DNA of 64,000 nucleotides from Sitta carolinensis (GCA_032173965.1 CM063313.1:793305-857304), one strand, 5' to 3'. Shown: positions 48,438 through 61,034, counted from the first letter of the stretch. Program-made: numbers and translations. The notes: generated by a model not told the origin, from the sequence alone.

Positions 48438-50888
48438 TAAAAGGTACATTTCCAATGTACAAATCTTTCTGGGTGACTTTCTCAAGCAAACCTGTGCGTA
48501 TAACGTCTGCCTTTTTTGTTTTCTTTCAGTTACATTAAATGATAAATGATAAATGATAGAAGCCATGACACATGTTTTACTCAAACTGATTCTGCTTTTG
48601 TCTAGCAGTGGTCTACCTTGAAACTTCATAAAAAACCATTCCAAAAACACCACAAAGATTTCAATAGAGTTCATTGCTTTACACTCTTTCCATTAACTCC
48701 AGCAGTGGAGAGCAGGGTGCCACAAACCTGTTGTACATAAAGCAGGAGTTGACCAGGCAGTAGCCAAGATGAAGAGACATTCTGAAACTACACCCAACCA
48801 CCAGTTTGGTTAGTGGGACTGTACTAGGAAAGTTGTTGAAAATATTCTGCTCATCCCACTTGCCTCTGTGAGTTGAGCCAAAGCAATGGCATCTGTTCTC
48901 TGATAAAAAGTTCTGAATTTTGAATGGTTCTTCAAATGCCACATCAGGAAATATGAATCCAAATGCTCAAAATTATGTAGAAGTTGTATTAGTTTGGTTT
49001 GGTTTTGTATATTTCTGATTTGTTTCGGGGTTTTAGGCCCTTTCTCCCCCATCCACTCCCCCAAAGACAAAAATCTAATATCAAAGAGGTGGGGGCAGTT
49101 CATAAAACATTCCCTTTTTGCAAAATTTCTGAAGAAAAAAGTAAGTCCTCTCTCAGTTTGGCAAATGATATAAAAGGAAAACAGGTAGTGACAGGTTTTG
49201 ATTTGACAACACACACATAAACATGGAATTTGTAGGACTCACCACTGTCAATATCTCAGGGTTCTGTGGCATGAAACAAAGCCTTGGATGTTCAGGTTTA
49301 GCATCCTAGCTGAGGCCATGCTATAAAATTTGAACATATCCAGAAACTACCCAGATAGTACTTTTATCCAATTTAATTTGGACTCCATGCATAGGAGCAT
49401 TATAGGTTCTTAAAAGTAAATCATTTGTACAAATAAAAGCTGGGTGGCACTATTTATGTATAGTTTTAAACTTCAGGATAACTGACACATTTTTTACCAC
49501 CTCGGAGTAACCTAGTTGTGAGGATTTTAACTATTTAGGGATTTTTTTGTGGGGGTGGTTTGGTATTGTTTAGGAAGTTTTTTGACATATAACTCCAACA
49601 AGAAAACTATTACTTGCCTTACATTCTTATTTCAGTCTCATTCGGATGTCATCTTTTCTTTTGCAGCAGCAGCAGCAGTGTACAATGTCAATTAATTATA
49701 TGTATTAATAAACCTCTGGTAATTCTTGATCCAAAAATTGCCAGAGTCAGTGGAAACCAGTCAATTTTCTTTTAGAAATTTCATTGTCCTTTAAGAGATT
49801 TAGAAATCAATATGATTTTCTAAGTTAATTCTTCATATTCATAAGTTATAATAATGTGTAATATTTAAGGTGGTCCTTTGTTTTAAACAAAGGAGAACAT
49901 AATACCTCTGAATCTCATAATCAAGTGATTTCACTCTTTTCTTATTACCATGGTTTCCAGATGATAAAGATACACAAAGTGTGGCTCCATATCTTATGAG
50001 CAAAAGAATGATTTCCTGGTGTAACTCCACTGAATTTAACAGAGTTTACATCAGGGAGTAATTTTGGCCAGCAGGATTAGGCAAGTCATTTACATAAAAT
50101 TGGTACTGTACATCATGTGTCTAGTTGATGAATTTGCTGAGAGATTGACTTTATAACAGTGGGCTTGTATCACATGTTATAATTATTTGTATCATCCTTG
50201 GCTTCTTATTGTGATGTGCATTACACATCCCAAAGGAGCTGGATAAAGGACATGCAATTCAACAACATGCTGCTGAAACACACAGCAGCTGGAGAAACAA
50301 CACAGACTTTTCTTTTTGGAGATTGCAAATATATCCAGAAGTATTAATTTTACAAGAGAGGAAATAAGGTGGGTGAGTGGCTTGACTGGAAAGCACACTT
50401 AATCTCTTGTCCTCTTGGTTTTTGTTGCTTGATATTTTTTTAATGTAATTTAAATTAATTGGATATTTGACAAAAACACAGAGCATCATGGACTCTAGGT
50501 CAAGTAATGCTTTCATGTCGCTCAGATCCTTAAATAAAATTAAAGTTTACTTTTACAAGGGACTGTTTTGTATGATTTTATCACAGATCTACAGATTCAC
50601 GTTTGTCCAGAAAAGCAAAGAAGCAAAAGAAAATGAAATGTCAAATTAGTACCAGCTGAAGGGAGAAATTACTTGTAGAAAAGAGCACTTCCCACCACTC
50701 CACCCACAGAAGAGTCTCAGAAGACAGTGGATGGCACGTAGGGGAAACTAGCCTGGATGAATGTGCAGCTGAGTAAAACAGGTCCCACTGTCTGGAAGAG
50801 CAAATTTGCCAGTATGACCTTCCTGCATTTCTAAATTGGTCTTTACATGGCATTAGGAGGAGGTCGATGAGCAAAATCTGGAAGAAGG
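48435..50888. other. unique DNA with small tandem repeats
   Basis: Contains three tandem AAATGAT units at 48537-48557 and five GCA units at 49663-49677. The 134-codon minus-strand frame at 48810-49214 has no recognised domain. Confidence 0.5.
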
Positions 50889-50890
50889 GG

Positions 50891-50985
50891 AAGGTGTGGG
50901 AAGGGAGGAGAGGGGAGAGGAGGGGAGGGGAGGGGAGCGGAGGTAAGGTGTGGGAAGGGAAGGAAAGGTAAGGTGTGGGAAGGGA
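50891..50985 (+). repeat. purine-rich minisatellite with AAGGTGTGGGAAGGGA core
   Basis: The 16-base core occurs exactly at 50891-50906, 50945-50960 and 50970-50985, separated by GGGGA/GGAGA-like purine sequence similar in composition to the array at 25.9 kb. Confidence 0.9.
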
Positions 50986-50989
50986 AGGG

Positions 50990-53236
50990 AAAGCACAGAC
51001 AGGACAACCTGAGCTTTACTCACATCAAATAACCAAGGAGATGCAAAGGGTCTCTAACCATCATCCACTTGAATGTCCAAGTTTACTAAGACACTTCCAG
51101 CTTCTTTTTTCCCACTGACTTCTAAAACAGTGTGGTTCAAGGCATTTCTTTGTCCAGAACATGGCACCATCACTTCACATGCACAGCTCTTTGACCAGAG
51201 GGGTCAAATTGCAGGATCATTTGGTTCCGAACTCCAGAGACAACTTCACCAGCTGAGCAGCTGCCTCAGGTGCTCCAACATAAATTTGTTAGTGCATTAA
51301 ATATTTCACAGCTGAAATTGCTCCCTTGCTGTGCCAACAAGGAGAGACTTCCCTACCAGGGAGAATCCTGTCCTAGAGGTCCCCAGGGAGTTAGCTTTTG
51401 TCTTTTCCCATATGCCTGCTGTTTGGATATGGGAAGCTTCTGTCAAAGTGTCCCCATATGAGACTTTGCATCATGAGATGTTACCCTTGCTGATTTGACT
51501 GCTTCAACTCAAAATCACTGAATATATATGCATATATATAGGTAGAAGAGCCTATTTTTCATCCAGTCTGTTTCCAGAGTAACCTTCTAAAGCGTAGGAC
51601 AAGAGAGTGCTGAGCTACTGATGAAAAATGCTGATTTCTCAACCTCAAGACTACAATTATAGCAACAAATCCAACCAAGAATAATCAATTTCATTCCCAC
51701 TACAACCTATTCCATGTAGTAGCACTTCAGAGTTTGCAATAGGTGATCTGAATGCTCCATATCTATGTGAAGCATGCTTCCCATGCAGTGCTTTGTAGTA
51801 TTCAGGGCAAGTAAGCATTGATGCACTGTGCTACTGAATACTTCCAAAAATAGACTGTAGATACTGCAAAGTAACTGCTCTCTTTTGCAAAGCACTGCAA
51901 CCTCCACATGATCACAACATGTCCAAAACAAAGTGAATCTGGGCATTTCACTGTTAAAAATGCAGGGAGCAGTCATGGGATGGTAGCTGGATAATTCAAA
52001 TCAGTCTTTTTAGGCTCTGATTTCATTCATTATCTCCAAATCCAGAAGAAAACAACAGCTACCTAACAACAAGTGAGCTGTTTTCATATCTGCATGTGCG
52101 ACACTGGCTCGTAGCTGATCAATATATGGAAGCAGCTTCAGATGTACTGCAAAATAAATGTGCTTCAACTGGAAGAATAATGGTAGTTGAGCTCAATAAA
52201 TCTTCAGCAATCTGGACAACCATACATGAAGGCAAAAGAAACATGTAAATGGAAAAAAGACAAACACAAAAATAAAGGAGTAATTGCAATGAAGTCACAT
52301 GGAGATTTTTGAACAGCTGTTTTATATTGTATTACACCTATAAAGACTACAAAATAAAATGGGGCATATTCCCCATCATGAACACCCTCCAGATAACTGC
52401 TGAGGTTAACAAGGGCCCCAAAAGCATGTACAGTAGTAGAGGGACCTATTTGTCAGCCACCAAACATTCAAGAATTATGCACCTTAATGTCAAAAAGACA
52501 GACCCATATTGCTTAAACATCAACAGCACTGGTAACTTTGGGGAAGTTTTACTGACAGATTCAAACAGTGAAGAGCTGTGTTCATCTTTGACTCAAGGAC
52601 TCTGTCTCTGTTTGACTCATGAGACAACCCACCTCTCATTCTCAGGTGAGCTGGGAGTGTAGGAGTGAGAGTTTTCTCTCAGGAGTCTCCTTTGTGCTGT
52701 GATAGAAATGAGCTCCAGGAACACTCAAATGCACTTTTTCCGACAACCTGGCTTCACAGCGGGCAAGCATCTGAGTCTTGACATCTCAGATTAGGGGGGA
52801 TGATGGCTATGACACACACTGGAACAGCTTTAGAACCTGTGGCGGCGACTGCAGATAGTGATTTGGCGTTGGCATTCTTCAGAAATCCGTAAGGAGACAT
52901 TCAAGCTTGAACTGCTTTGGGATGGATGTGCAGCACTGAGCATTTTGCAGAGTAGAACAGCTGCCGGTATCCAGCATCCATCATGTTTATGGTTGCATTT
53001 TATTGTGTAGTAAGATGCATGAAATAATATATCCTAAAAGCATGCTCCTCCCTTCTCGCTTTCTTCATCTTAATGCTGAGCCTTTGAGACCTTTGATGAT
53101 ACATTTAATTTCCTTTTGTTGCATAATCAAGCCCTAGAAAGAATGAGATGAATCTTTGGCAATTGCTGTGTAAAAACCTTCATGCTGTCACATACCCAAC
53201 TGGAAAACCAGGAAAGGAAGAACAGTCTAGCAAAGA
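50990..53236. other. unique DNA, no gene recognised
   Basis: Holds an 18-bp perfect palindrome of alternating A/T around GC at 51522-51539. A 117-codon plus-strand frame at 52309-52662 shows no known motif. Confidence 0.5.
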
Positions 53237-53239
53237 GTC

Positions 53240-54850
53240 AGAACCATAGGATGACAGGGTGGTTGGATTTGAAGGCAACTATGGACACTGTTCAGCCATC
53301 CCTCTTCTCAAAGAAGGGCTGACCAGACAAGGTTTCTTAGGACTTTTCCAGTTCAGTTTTGAATGCTTCCAGGGAAGAAGACTCTGGGCAACCTGCTCCA
53401 GTGTTCTACCACTCTTACAGTAAAAATATTCTTTATGACATCTAAATGGAATTTCCTGTGTTTCAATTTGTGTCTGGTGCCCCTTGCCCTTTCATGAGAA
53501 TGGGCTGGCTCTGTCTTCTTCACAGACTCTGGCCGGTGATTTATGCACTTTTATAACACCCCCACTGACCCTTCTCTTCTCCAGGCTGGAAGAGTTCCAG
53601 CTCTTTCATCCTCTCCCCACACTGACAGATGCTCCAATGTTGTAATCTCCAGTAATTTCCAGTGTTGGACTCTCCTCAGCACGTGTGGTTTTCTTGGCAG
53701 GTGGAACCCACCACCAGACTTCTTTCACTAAATCCATATCTTGCACTGAGGAGCCCAGCACTCCAGATGTGTGTCCCTTGGGTTGAGTAGAGGGAAAGGG
53801 TCACCTCCCTTGACCTGCTGGCTACAGCAGCTCAGGATCCCACTGTCCATCTTTGCCACACGAGCACATTCCTGGCCCACAGTCAGCTTGGCATCCACCA
53901 GGACCTCCAGATCCTTCCCTGCCAAGCTGCTTTTCAGCCAGCTGGCCTCTGGCATACAAAGTGATCATTCCTGCCCGAGAGGAGGAATTGCTTTTTCCAT
54001 TTGCTGAATGTGGTGACGTCCCTAACAGCCCTTTTATCCAGCCTGCTGAGGCTCCCCTGAGTGTCAGCTCACCCACCTGGTCTGTCATCCACTCCTCTCA
54101 GCTTAGCCTCCTTTGTGGGAAGGATGAGAGTCCCCTCAGTCCCACCATTCATGTTATTAATTAAGATATTATGCAGTATAGGCTGCAGTGGCTGCAGAGT
54201 GTAAACTGCTGGTGGCTAGTCTCCAGCTGGATTTTGTGCCATTAACCAAAGCCCTCTCAGCCCCAAAGCTCAGACAGCACTCAGTCCATCTCACTGGCCT
54301 CTTTTCTAGCCTGTACTTCATGAGTTTGTCCATGAGGATATTATGGGAGGCAGTGCTGAATAAAAGTCAAGATAAAAAACATCCACTGCTCTCCCTTCAT
54401 GTGCTGAGCCAGGAATTTCTTTGCATGGTGGTCAGGCATTACATGCCTGCTCATGATCTCCTTCTTGTCCTTCATGTGTTCGGAAGCAGTTTCCAGGAGA
54501 AGTTTCTCCAATGCTTTCCAAGGGTTTGAGTTGAGGCTGCTTCATCTGCCATTCCATGTATCCTCTTTTTTGTCCTTCTTGAAGACAGGAGTGACATTGG
54601 CTTTCTCGCAATCTTCAAGAATTTCTCTTGATCTCCACAACCTTTCAGATACGCATGGATGGCCTCACAATGACACTGATCTACTCCCTCAGCAGTTCTT
54701 ACACCAGGCCCCTCATTTTCCGTCTGTTTAAATGTTCTCCAATCTGATCCTCTTCCCCTAGTGATAAGAGTTGGCTGCTCCAGAGTCTCTCACTGGAAAA
54801 ATCAGGTATGGTAATTAATGTGAGCTTTCTTCAGCAAAGACATTACAGGT
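53240..54850 (-). mobile_element. CR1 LINE, 5'-truncated, minus strand
   Basis: About 1.6 kb of CR1 in reverse orientation, 3' end at the left. Read on the plus strand, characteristic blocks follow in order: ACCATAGGATGACAG (terminal motif), CTGGGCAACCTGCTCCAGTG, TTCCTGTGTTTCAATTTGTG, TTCTCTTCTCCAGGCTGGA, CACCTCCCTTGACCTGCTGG, a TCCACCAGGACC block, CATGAGGATATTATGGGAGG, ACATCCACTGCTCTCCC, and a block ending GAAGACAGGAGTGACATTGG. These correspond to the 3' UTR and the thumb, palm and fingers of the reverse transcriptase in reverse. The match fades near 54850. Confidence 0.93.
53728..53955 (-). pseudogene. CR1 ORF2 remnant (RT thumb region)
   Basis: The minus-strand frame contains AGKDLEVLVDAKLTV, the CR1 equivalent of the KDLGVLVDxKL motif also seen in the plus-strand CR1 near 4910-4960. 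The rest of ORF2 is split among frames by small insertions, deletions and stops. The plus-strand frames over this CR1 (for example 53853-54164 and 54188-54529) are shadows. Confidence 0.8.
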
Positions 54851-54854
54851 TAAA

Positions 54855-56530
54855 GGGAGGAGCTGATACATGATTTTTTATAGGAATGGAAATATTTCCT
54901 CCAATGCCTCTATTTAAGACACTTGTATAGTGGACTTAAGGCTTTCCAGACTTTAATAGCAAGAAATGGGAAGAATGTTGCACTGAATACCTGTTGTGGT
55001 CACACTTTTAGCCCAATGTGGGCTGAAAAATAGCAAAAATTGCCCAAAAGAGCAATATCCAAAGCAGCAGCAGAGGAAGATTAAGCAGGCTTTGATGTGT
55101 AGCTACTGATGGAACAGAAGTTCTGAAAATCACTTACTGAATGTCCTCCCACTTATAATACAAGAAGCCTAATATTACCTCTTAGTTATTTCTTACCTTT
55201 CTTTTTCAAACTTGACTACGTGAATCAACATCATAAAAATGTGGCGTAAAATAACCACATAAACATTCCACATCTAAGCTGTAATACAGCAACAAAATGA
55301 GAGTCTATTTTATGACTATGAAATCTTTATGCTAAGATGCCTGACTGAAACATCAGTAATGATTCAGGCTGGAGGAGCTCTGTTCCCTTGATCATGCTGT
55401 TATGCAGAAAGTTGGTGTCCGCAGGTTGAAGCTTTTCTTTGTTGATTCTCTTGAAAGGCATTTTCCAGAATTCATCTTAATTCTGAATTTAGGATTGGGA
55501 GACATATGTCAACATTTCACCAGCTGTTAGCCACTACAAAGAGTAAGAAATCTGTGGCTAACAATTTTTCACTGCAAAGTTGTTACAGGCCACTAAAAAT
55601 GCAAAATCTTGTGTATATGATAAAAAGAAATAATTTACCACTTGTGACTGCCTAAGCACTTGTGAATGCTGCATATTCCAGTGCCCAAGAGAGTTGGATG
55701 TGGATAATGCAATGTAACAGTATAGTTATGTTATGTGCTCAATAGCTGTGCACTGAAGAAAACAGCTTGCTGTATCATCAGAAGCACCCTTGATGGGATG
55801 TCCTAGACACGTTACTTGTTAGGTTGACTTATTGATGAAAGTTGTTGGTTTTGCAATTATAATGGAACTGTTGCCAAGCCCAGGAATTTCACTAGGCTTA
55901 TTGATCCTGAGGTGTAGAGAACTTGTTGGCATGAGGAACTTGGCTTGAATGCCTGAGCTCCAGAAAATACTCCAGTCATTATCCCTGTTCTGTCAAAATC
56001 CAAACAAGCCCTTTCTCAGTCCTATTGAAGGAGACATCACTTAGGTTTCCAAAGTCAAAGCAATAACACTGTGGAATGTACAATATCCTGCTTTTTGGAG
56101 TGAGCTGCAGTTCCCTGTTCTAATGAGACAGCAGAGCCAGGACAGGACACATGGGCTCTGATTCATCTCATTGCCACATCTAATGGTCTGGCCTACCTCA
56201 CCTACTTTCTTGTGATTTCTCACATTATTTCCATGTAGAACCTCTGGTTTCTTTTACACTTTGTTGGTGAACATCAGATTTTCTGTTTCCTGCTGAGTTT
56301 GAACCCGTCACTGGGGACATGGTGCATCTGCAAACCTTCCCACAGTCTCTGTCTGTCCTGAAACCACAAGGAGCCCAACAGGTTAAGCTATGTCCCATTG
56401 TTCTTTTGAAGTTGCTGCTGATCAGCATTCTTTCTTAGTGATTCCTTTATCATTTTGGATAGAGCCTACTGTGATGCAGCTGTGCCCTGAAATCCACATG
56501 TTAATGAGAAAACATATTCTTCATTATTAG
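54855..56530. other. unique DNA, no gene seen
   Basis: AT-rich, with only short frames and no recognised repeat. Confidence 0.5.
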
Positions 56531-56531
56531 C

Positions 56532-56987
56532 TTGGTGCACATTCCAGACAGTCCTGATACAGACAGTGTTAGGGTAGGGCAGTTTGGCAGTGTTAATGCA
56601 TCTGCTGGAGCAGGAATGCCATACAAGAAGAAAAGAGTTCAGAGTGGGGAGAAAATGTTGGAGCAGATAAATGATGAGATGGCATCTGTGTGGAAGCAGA
56701 TGAATATGGGAGAACCCAAGAGGATAATTAATGTGCTGAAACAGGAGACAGATGTCAATAGATTCAGCTGTCCTGGTCATTTGAATGCTGATTCTGTAGT
56801 CTGTGTTGATGGGAAGGACTTGTTAGGCAGCCTTATTGTGGAGCTCAGGATTGCCCATCTTAATCAGTTGTTAGGGGTATTTGACACTTTCCACTGCAGG
56901 TACTGTCAGCAAAAAGAAAAAAAAAAATTGAGAAACTGGTTAGAACAAACCAAAGTTTCAGGTTTTTTTCCCAGAATTCCCTTCTGA
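56532..56987 (+). CDS. unrecognised 151-codon open frame (doubtful)
   Basis: One of the longer plus-strand frames not explained by a repeat. Its start has A at -3 in the flanking sequence. The product is hydrophilic and fairly even in composition: a basic patch (MPYKKKRVQ, residues about 29-37), a likely helical segment (GEKMLEQINDEMASVWKQM), a mixed middle, and a Lys-rich end partly made by an A run. I recognise no family, signal peptide or membrane segment. A 104-codon frame is open on the other strand over much of it. A 151-codon frame is within what chance gives in 64 kb, so this is more likely not a gene. A lineage-specific or non-coding transcript remains possible. Confidence 0.12.
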   Translation: MVHIPDSPDTDSVRVGQFGSVNASAGAGMPYKKKRVQSGEKMLEQINDEMASVWKQMNMGEPKRIINVLKQETDVNRFSCPGHLNADSVVCVDGKDLLGSLIVELRIAHLNQLLGVFDTFHCRYCQQKEKKKLRNWLEQTKVSGFFPRIPF

Positions 56988-57129
56988 TGTTGTTCCTATC
57001 TGAAGTGAAACCATCTGCCCAAAACATCTAGATCTCTTGTTATGAAAGAAAAAGGTCCAGCAGGAGACTCACAGGGATGTGTAGAGCTCTGCTGCCAGTG
57101 GCGCAGGAAGCAAAGAAGGTAAGAAGAAA

Positions 57130-57161
57130 GGAAGTGTCGGAAGGAAGTGTCGGAAGGAAGG
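57130..57161 (-). repeat. GACACTTCC-type minisatellite, short minus-strand copy
   Basis: Two full copies of GGAAGTGTCGGAA, followed by GGAAGGATGGGAGGGAGGG. On the minus strand this reads CTTCCTTCCGACAC, the same 13-base unit as at 36041-36152, with a 22-base exact match. The two loci are 21 kb apart and inverted. Confidence 0.9.
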
Positions 57162-57164
57162 ATG

Positions 57165-58545
57165 GGAGGGAGGGAGGGAAGAAGTCACCTGGCTTGTTCT
57201 GGCTGTGATTGCTGCCAACTGGAGCCAGTGATTTTGTGTCAGAAGAAAGGGACAGTAGTGCATTTGAAGATTTACTCACATGCACCTGAGGCAGGCAGAT
57301 CCAGAGCCCACTGGCCTCACACACAGCTTGATCTAGCCTTGCTTGCTGTAAATTGCTGTGTCCAGCTACTGCATTTTCTCATGGCAAACCAACCTCAGCT
57401 CTCCAGAAAGCCTGGGGGACAGGAAAGGGTGTTTGCTGTCTGTGGCACTCAGGAGCTCTGTCCTGTCTATACATGGTGGTAGATCAACATCAAAGTGATG
57501 GAGGTCCTCCACAGGCAGGAGCTTGTAGGAGTCTGAGAAAGCTTCTTCTTTGTGTCATTCCTACAGCAGCCTTGTGCTTATCTAACATTAACATCGAAAA
57601 TTATTAAATATTCCATTTATATACAGGCTGCCACCCAACTCCCTTGATAGGACAGAGCAAGTATAGTTCCAGACTCTGCAATCACTTCAGTAGTCAAAAG
57701 GTAAACATACATGGCAAAGTCATAACTTTTGCACCTACTGGACATCCTGCAGTTTTGTAAAAATAAGTAGTTTGTGTGTGTATTGAAGGAGAATGGGCAT
57801 GTATTTTAGGACAAGTGGTTTTTAAATAAGTATAAAACCACATGGAAGGTACTTCTGCTTGTGTGTACCCTGTAGTGAGTTTTAGTTGCCTCTCTCCCTC
57901 TGCAGAGGGTGCCTGTTCCAAACATTTTGCCCCTGACCATGAAACCATGCAGAGGCAAGATACTGAATCATTTACATTTCTTTCAGAGAGACTAGGGGAC
58001 AAACTCATTTTTTCAAATGTAGTGGTGTGAATTTGAAGATCCTGGTCATCCTGGTTTAATCTGAATTTGGACCTGTTACTATACAGTAAGCAGGAGGGGT
58101 TTTATGGCTCATGCTGTTAACTTATGTAAATCAGATTAGCTCCAGAGAAGCTGGTGGAGAATTTTTACATTTGGTGAAGGTCTGGTCTTGCAAACTAGCA
58201 GTTTGTTGTCCAGTTTGAATTGTTGTTTGCTTTGGCCTTGCTGAGGGACAAGAATGCCCACACCTGCTGCTTCCTGGTGCTAAGTGAAGCAGGGGTCAGT
58301 CCTTGGGCTCACCCACCTTCCACAGTAGTCTGTGCTACAGCAGTACACTGCATGTGAGGGACAGGTCACTGGAGAACAGACCAGGATCTCAATAGCCCTA
58401 ACTGGTGCAGTGCTAACTTCAGAGCAGTGGCGGGAGAATTTATGCCCTTCAAGAGTCAGACTTGGCTTTTGGCTGAATGCTATGTCAACAAAGAATGATT
58501 CTCAGCTGGGGTACCCTTCACATATTTCTGTCCAGCCAAGCCAGG
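57165..58545. other. unique DNA, no gene recognised
   Basis: Frames of up to 111 codons on both strands without recognisable motifs. No repeat identified. Confidence 0.5.
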
Positions 58546-58549
58546 AAGC

Positions 58550-58576
58550 ATGGCTTTTCCGGCGGAGTTGCTCAAG
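58550..58576 (+). other. candidate initiator exon end (start codon then splice donor)
   Basis: ATG at 58550 has a strong initiation context (A at -3, G at +4). Nine codons, MAFPAELLK, lead to CAAG followed by GTGAGT at 58577, a consensus splice donor. CpG sites are retained in TTCCGGCGGAG. Without splicing, the frame ends after about 30 codons. There is no CpG-rich promoter upstream and no recognisable partner exon within the window, so chance is the likelier explanation. Confidence 0.12.
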
Positions 58577-58579
58577 GTG

Positions 58580-60920
58580 AGTGCTTGGGAACCAGGAGAG
58601 ATTTTCACGTCTCCTGTTGGACTAGAAGTGCACAACTAGGGATGCACACTGCAAAGCATCAACCAGACCAACACGTGAGAAGTAGGCAGAAGATACCATT
58701 GCAAAGTCTTAAAAAGATTGAAATGGGCAATTTCCAACCGTTCCTTTAAAGTATGTCAGAATTATGTAGGAATGATTGGTGCCATAAAACTTTTTCAAAA
58801 GCTTGTGTGGGAGTGATTATTAATGAAGTGCAGAACAGTGTTTTCAAATACACTGAAATTTATCTTCTCTTAGGAAAAGGGACTGTGTTATCAGCCCTGT
58901 TGAAAATGTGCAGCTCTGTGTGAATGTGAGACCACGTGCTATTTAAACATTCAGAGATATATTTATTTAAAATGGATGTGGCATCATCTGTTGATATATT
59001 ATTCAACTATTCCTTGATTAGCATCATTTGCACTTTACCCACTCTCATAGGTCTCAGGCAGGACTACAAAAGAGGGATTACATCTCTGTGAAACATGAGA
59101 ATGATCTGAAGCACTGCTACTTAGGCCTGTTAGCCAAACACAGCTCACATCTTGTTGCAGGAGAGAGATCTTGCACCACACAGCTCCCCATTGACATTTT
59201 GAGATCTTTGTGGAGTGCCAAGGGATATACCATATCCCCTCGCTGCATCCTGCAGCAGCTCTTGGTGCTTCAGAAGAAGGTGTGGCACTCCTGCAACAAG
59301 TCAAGCCTGCAGTTTATATGGACTTCCAAGAAAGTGCCTGGAGTTGTACAATTAACAAGAAATCACTCCAGAGGGAATTCCGTTCCTCATCTCAGCTGGT
59401 GTTCAACTTATCTGCAAAGAATACACACACTCAGCCTATATTTTTTTTATCTTAGCTTAGTTTTACAGTAATTAAAATCCTCAGCGAGCCTGAAGAGCTG
59501 TATATATTTATTTTTGGTCTCCATGAGACTAGAACACAGGCCTGCTGTGCAAGCCCTGGGAAGGAGCTCAGCTGTGTGTGTGACTTGGTTTCCCTCCTGA
59601 CTCCTGGTCTGCCTCGTTTATGGACTGATGTCCCCACTGTGTGCACACACTGCCCTAGGACAGCAGACCTCAAAGCTGCCCGGGTCCTACAGGCCCCACC
59701 AGAGCACAGATTGCTAATTATTACTGAGAAGATTAATGTGCTGAGAGTGTTCTTCAGTCTCAGTGTGTATAGCTTTGGGACTACTTGCTAATCCCCCAAG
59801 GTAATATTAATTTAAAAAAAAAATCTTAATGTGCAGCATTGTTGGCACTAGTGATTTTATCATGAGTCTCTGATATTTGGTGTTTCTTGTCAAGGTCCAC
59901 TTCCTAGAAACCTGAGCATCTTGGCTTGCATTTTGAAGCAGGCAAGTTTTTAGCACCCTCTGTTACAGTGAGGCTGGGAAACATTCCCTAAGTATGCTCT
60001 GGAGACAGAGAAAGGCAAATAAAAAGACCTTAAAATGTGTTAATTAAAAAGAAAAACAAGTATTCTGCAAGAACCTTCTTTCTCCCCATGATTTATGTGT
60101 CATGTATTGCTTGTATTGTGCAAAACTGTATATCTTGGAGTGGGATATAAAGATCCCATTGGTTCTGAGTGAAGAAAATACCTAAGTAAACTGATTTTAA
60201 TATCCTAGCTATGGCTAGGTTAGCACCATCCCTCTAATTGTACCCATTTTGTTAAACTTTTTGTCCTGGATTATTTTTAACAGCCTCAGATTTCATGTCT
60301 TCCCTCTTGGAGTCCTCTTTCTTAATATCCTTGGAGTTTACTTTCTCTTCACTGTGTCTGCTCCCCCTTGTTTTTACTTGTCCTTCAGTTCTGATGAATT
60401 GGTACAGGCCGAATTTATCAAGGAAAAGCATGAAAGGCATGAAACAGACATTAGTGGTACAGAGAGAAGATTCCTGTTACTGTTCTTCACTGTGATCCAA
60501 AAAGAGCCTGGAACAGTTAAGAAAGTGTCCTGGACTTATTTATGCTCTCCTCTAAGTGTCACTGGTTGAAGTTTTCCCATTAGTGGAAGGGAGATGTTCC
60601 CCAGGCACCGTGCTGTTTTAGCAACTAATCTATTTTCAATGCTTCTTACATAGACTGGCCAACAAAATTCCAAACAACCAGAGAGCTTTGGCAAATAATG
60701 CTGAAAGCAGAGTACTGGATTCACACAAAGCAGCCTGTGTTACTCCAGTACCTTCTTTCAGGGCTAGACTCTAATAATCAGGTCAACTGACTTAATAAGA
60801 TGGCTGCTTGCCAAAGTGCAAAATCCTTTCTGGGAGGAGAGGAGAGCCCTGATGGGGACCTGAAGAGGGCAAAGCCCTCCAAGGGTGATGCTTGGGTGCT
60901 GAGTGGCCTCTTTCACCAGA
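58580..60920. other. unique DNA, no gene recognised
   Basis: Includes a 147-codon plus-strand frame at 59028-59471 with no recognised domain, and frames on both strands near 60250-60570. No repeat identified. Confidence 0.5.
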
Positions 60921-60924
60921 AGAC

Positions 60925-61030
60925 TTTGATGTGCTTTACAGAGGCAGAGAGTATGGGTCATGTTTTGCAGGGAGGAAACTGAGGCACAGAGAAGCATCTT
61001 ACTTCTCCCAAGGTCACTGCAGTCCCACCC
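60925..61030 (+). mobile_element. MIR-like ancient SINE relic
   Basis: GATGTGCTTTACAGAGG, then TTTTGCAGGGAGGAAACTGA, then GGCACAGAGAAGCATCTTAC and CTCCCAAGGTCACTGCAGT, follow the order of the MIR consensus (gtgctttaca, ttttacagatgaggaaactgaggc, cagagaggttaagt, cccaaggtcacacagc). It is the best preserved of the MIR-like relics here. Confidence 0.72.
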
Positions 61031-61034
61031 TGCT

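Noticed and set aside
49663..49678. CAG/GCA trinucleotide run as a possible polyglutamine exon
   Set aside because: Only five units, in a stop-dense context without splice sites or an extended frame.
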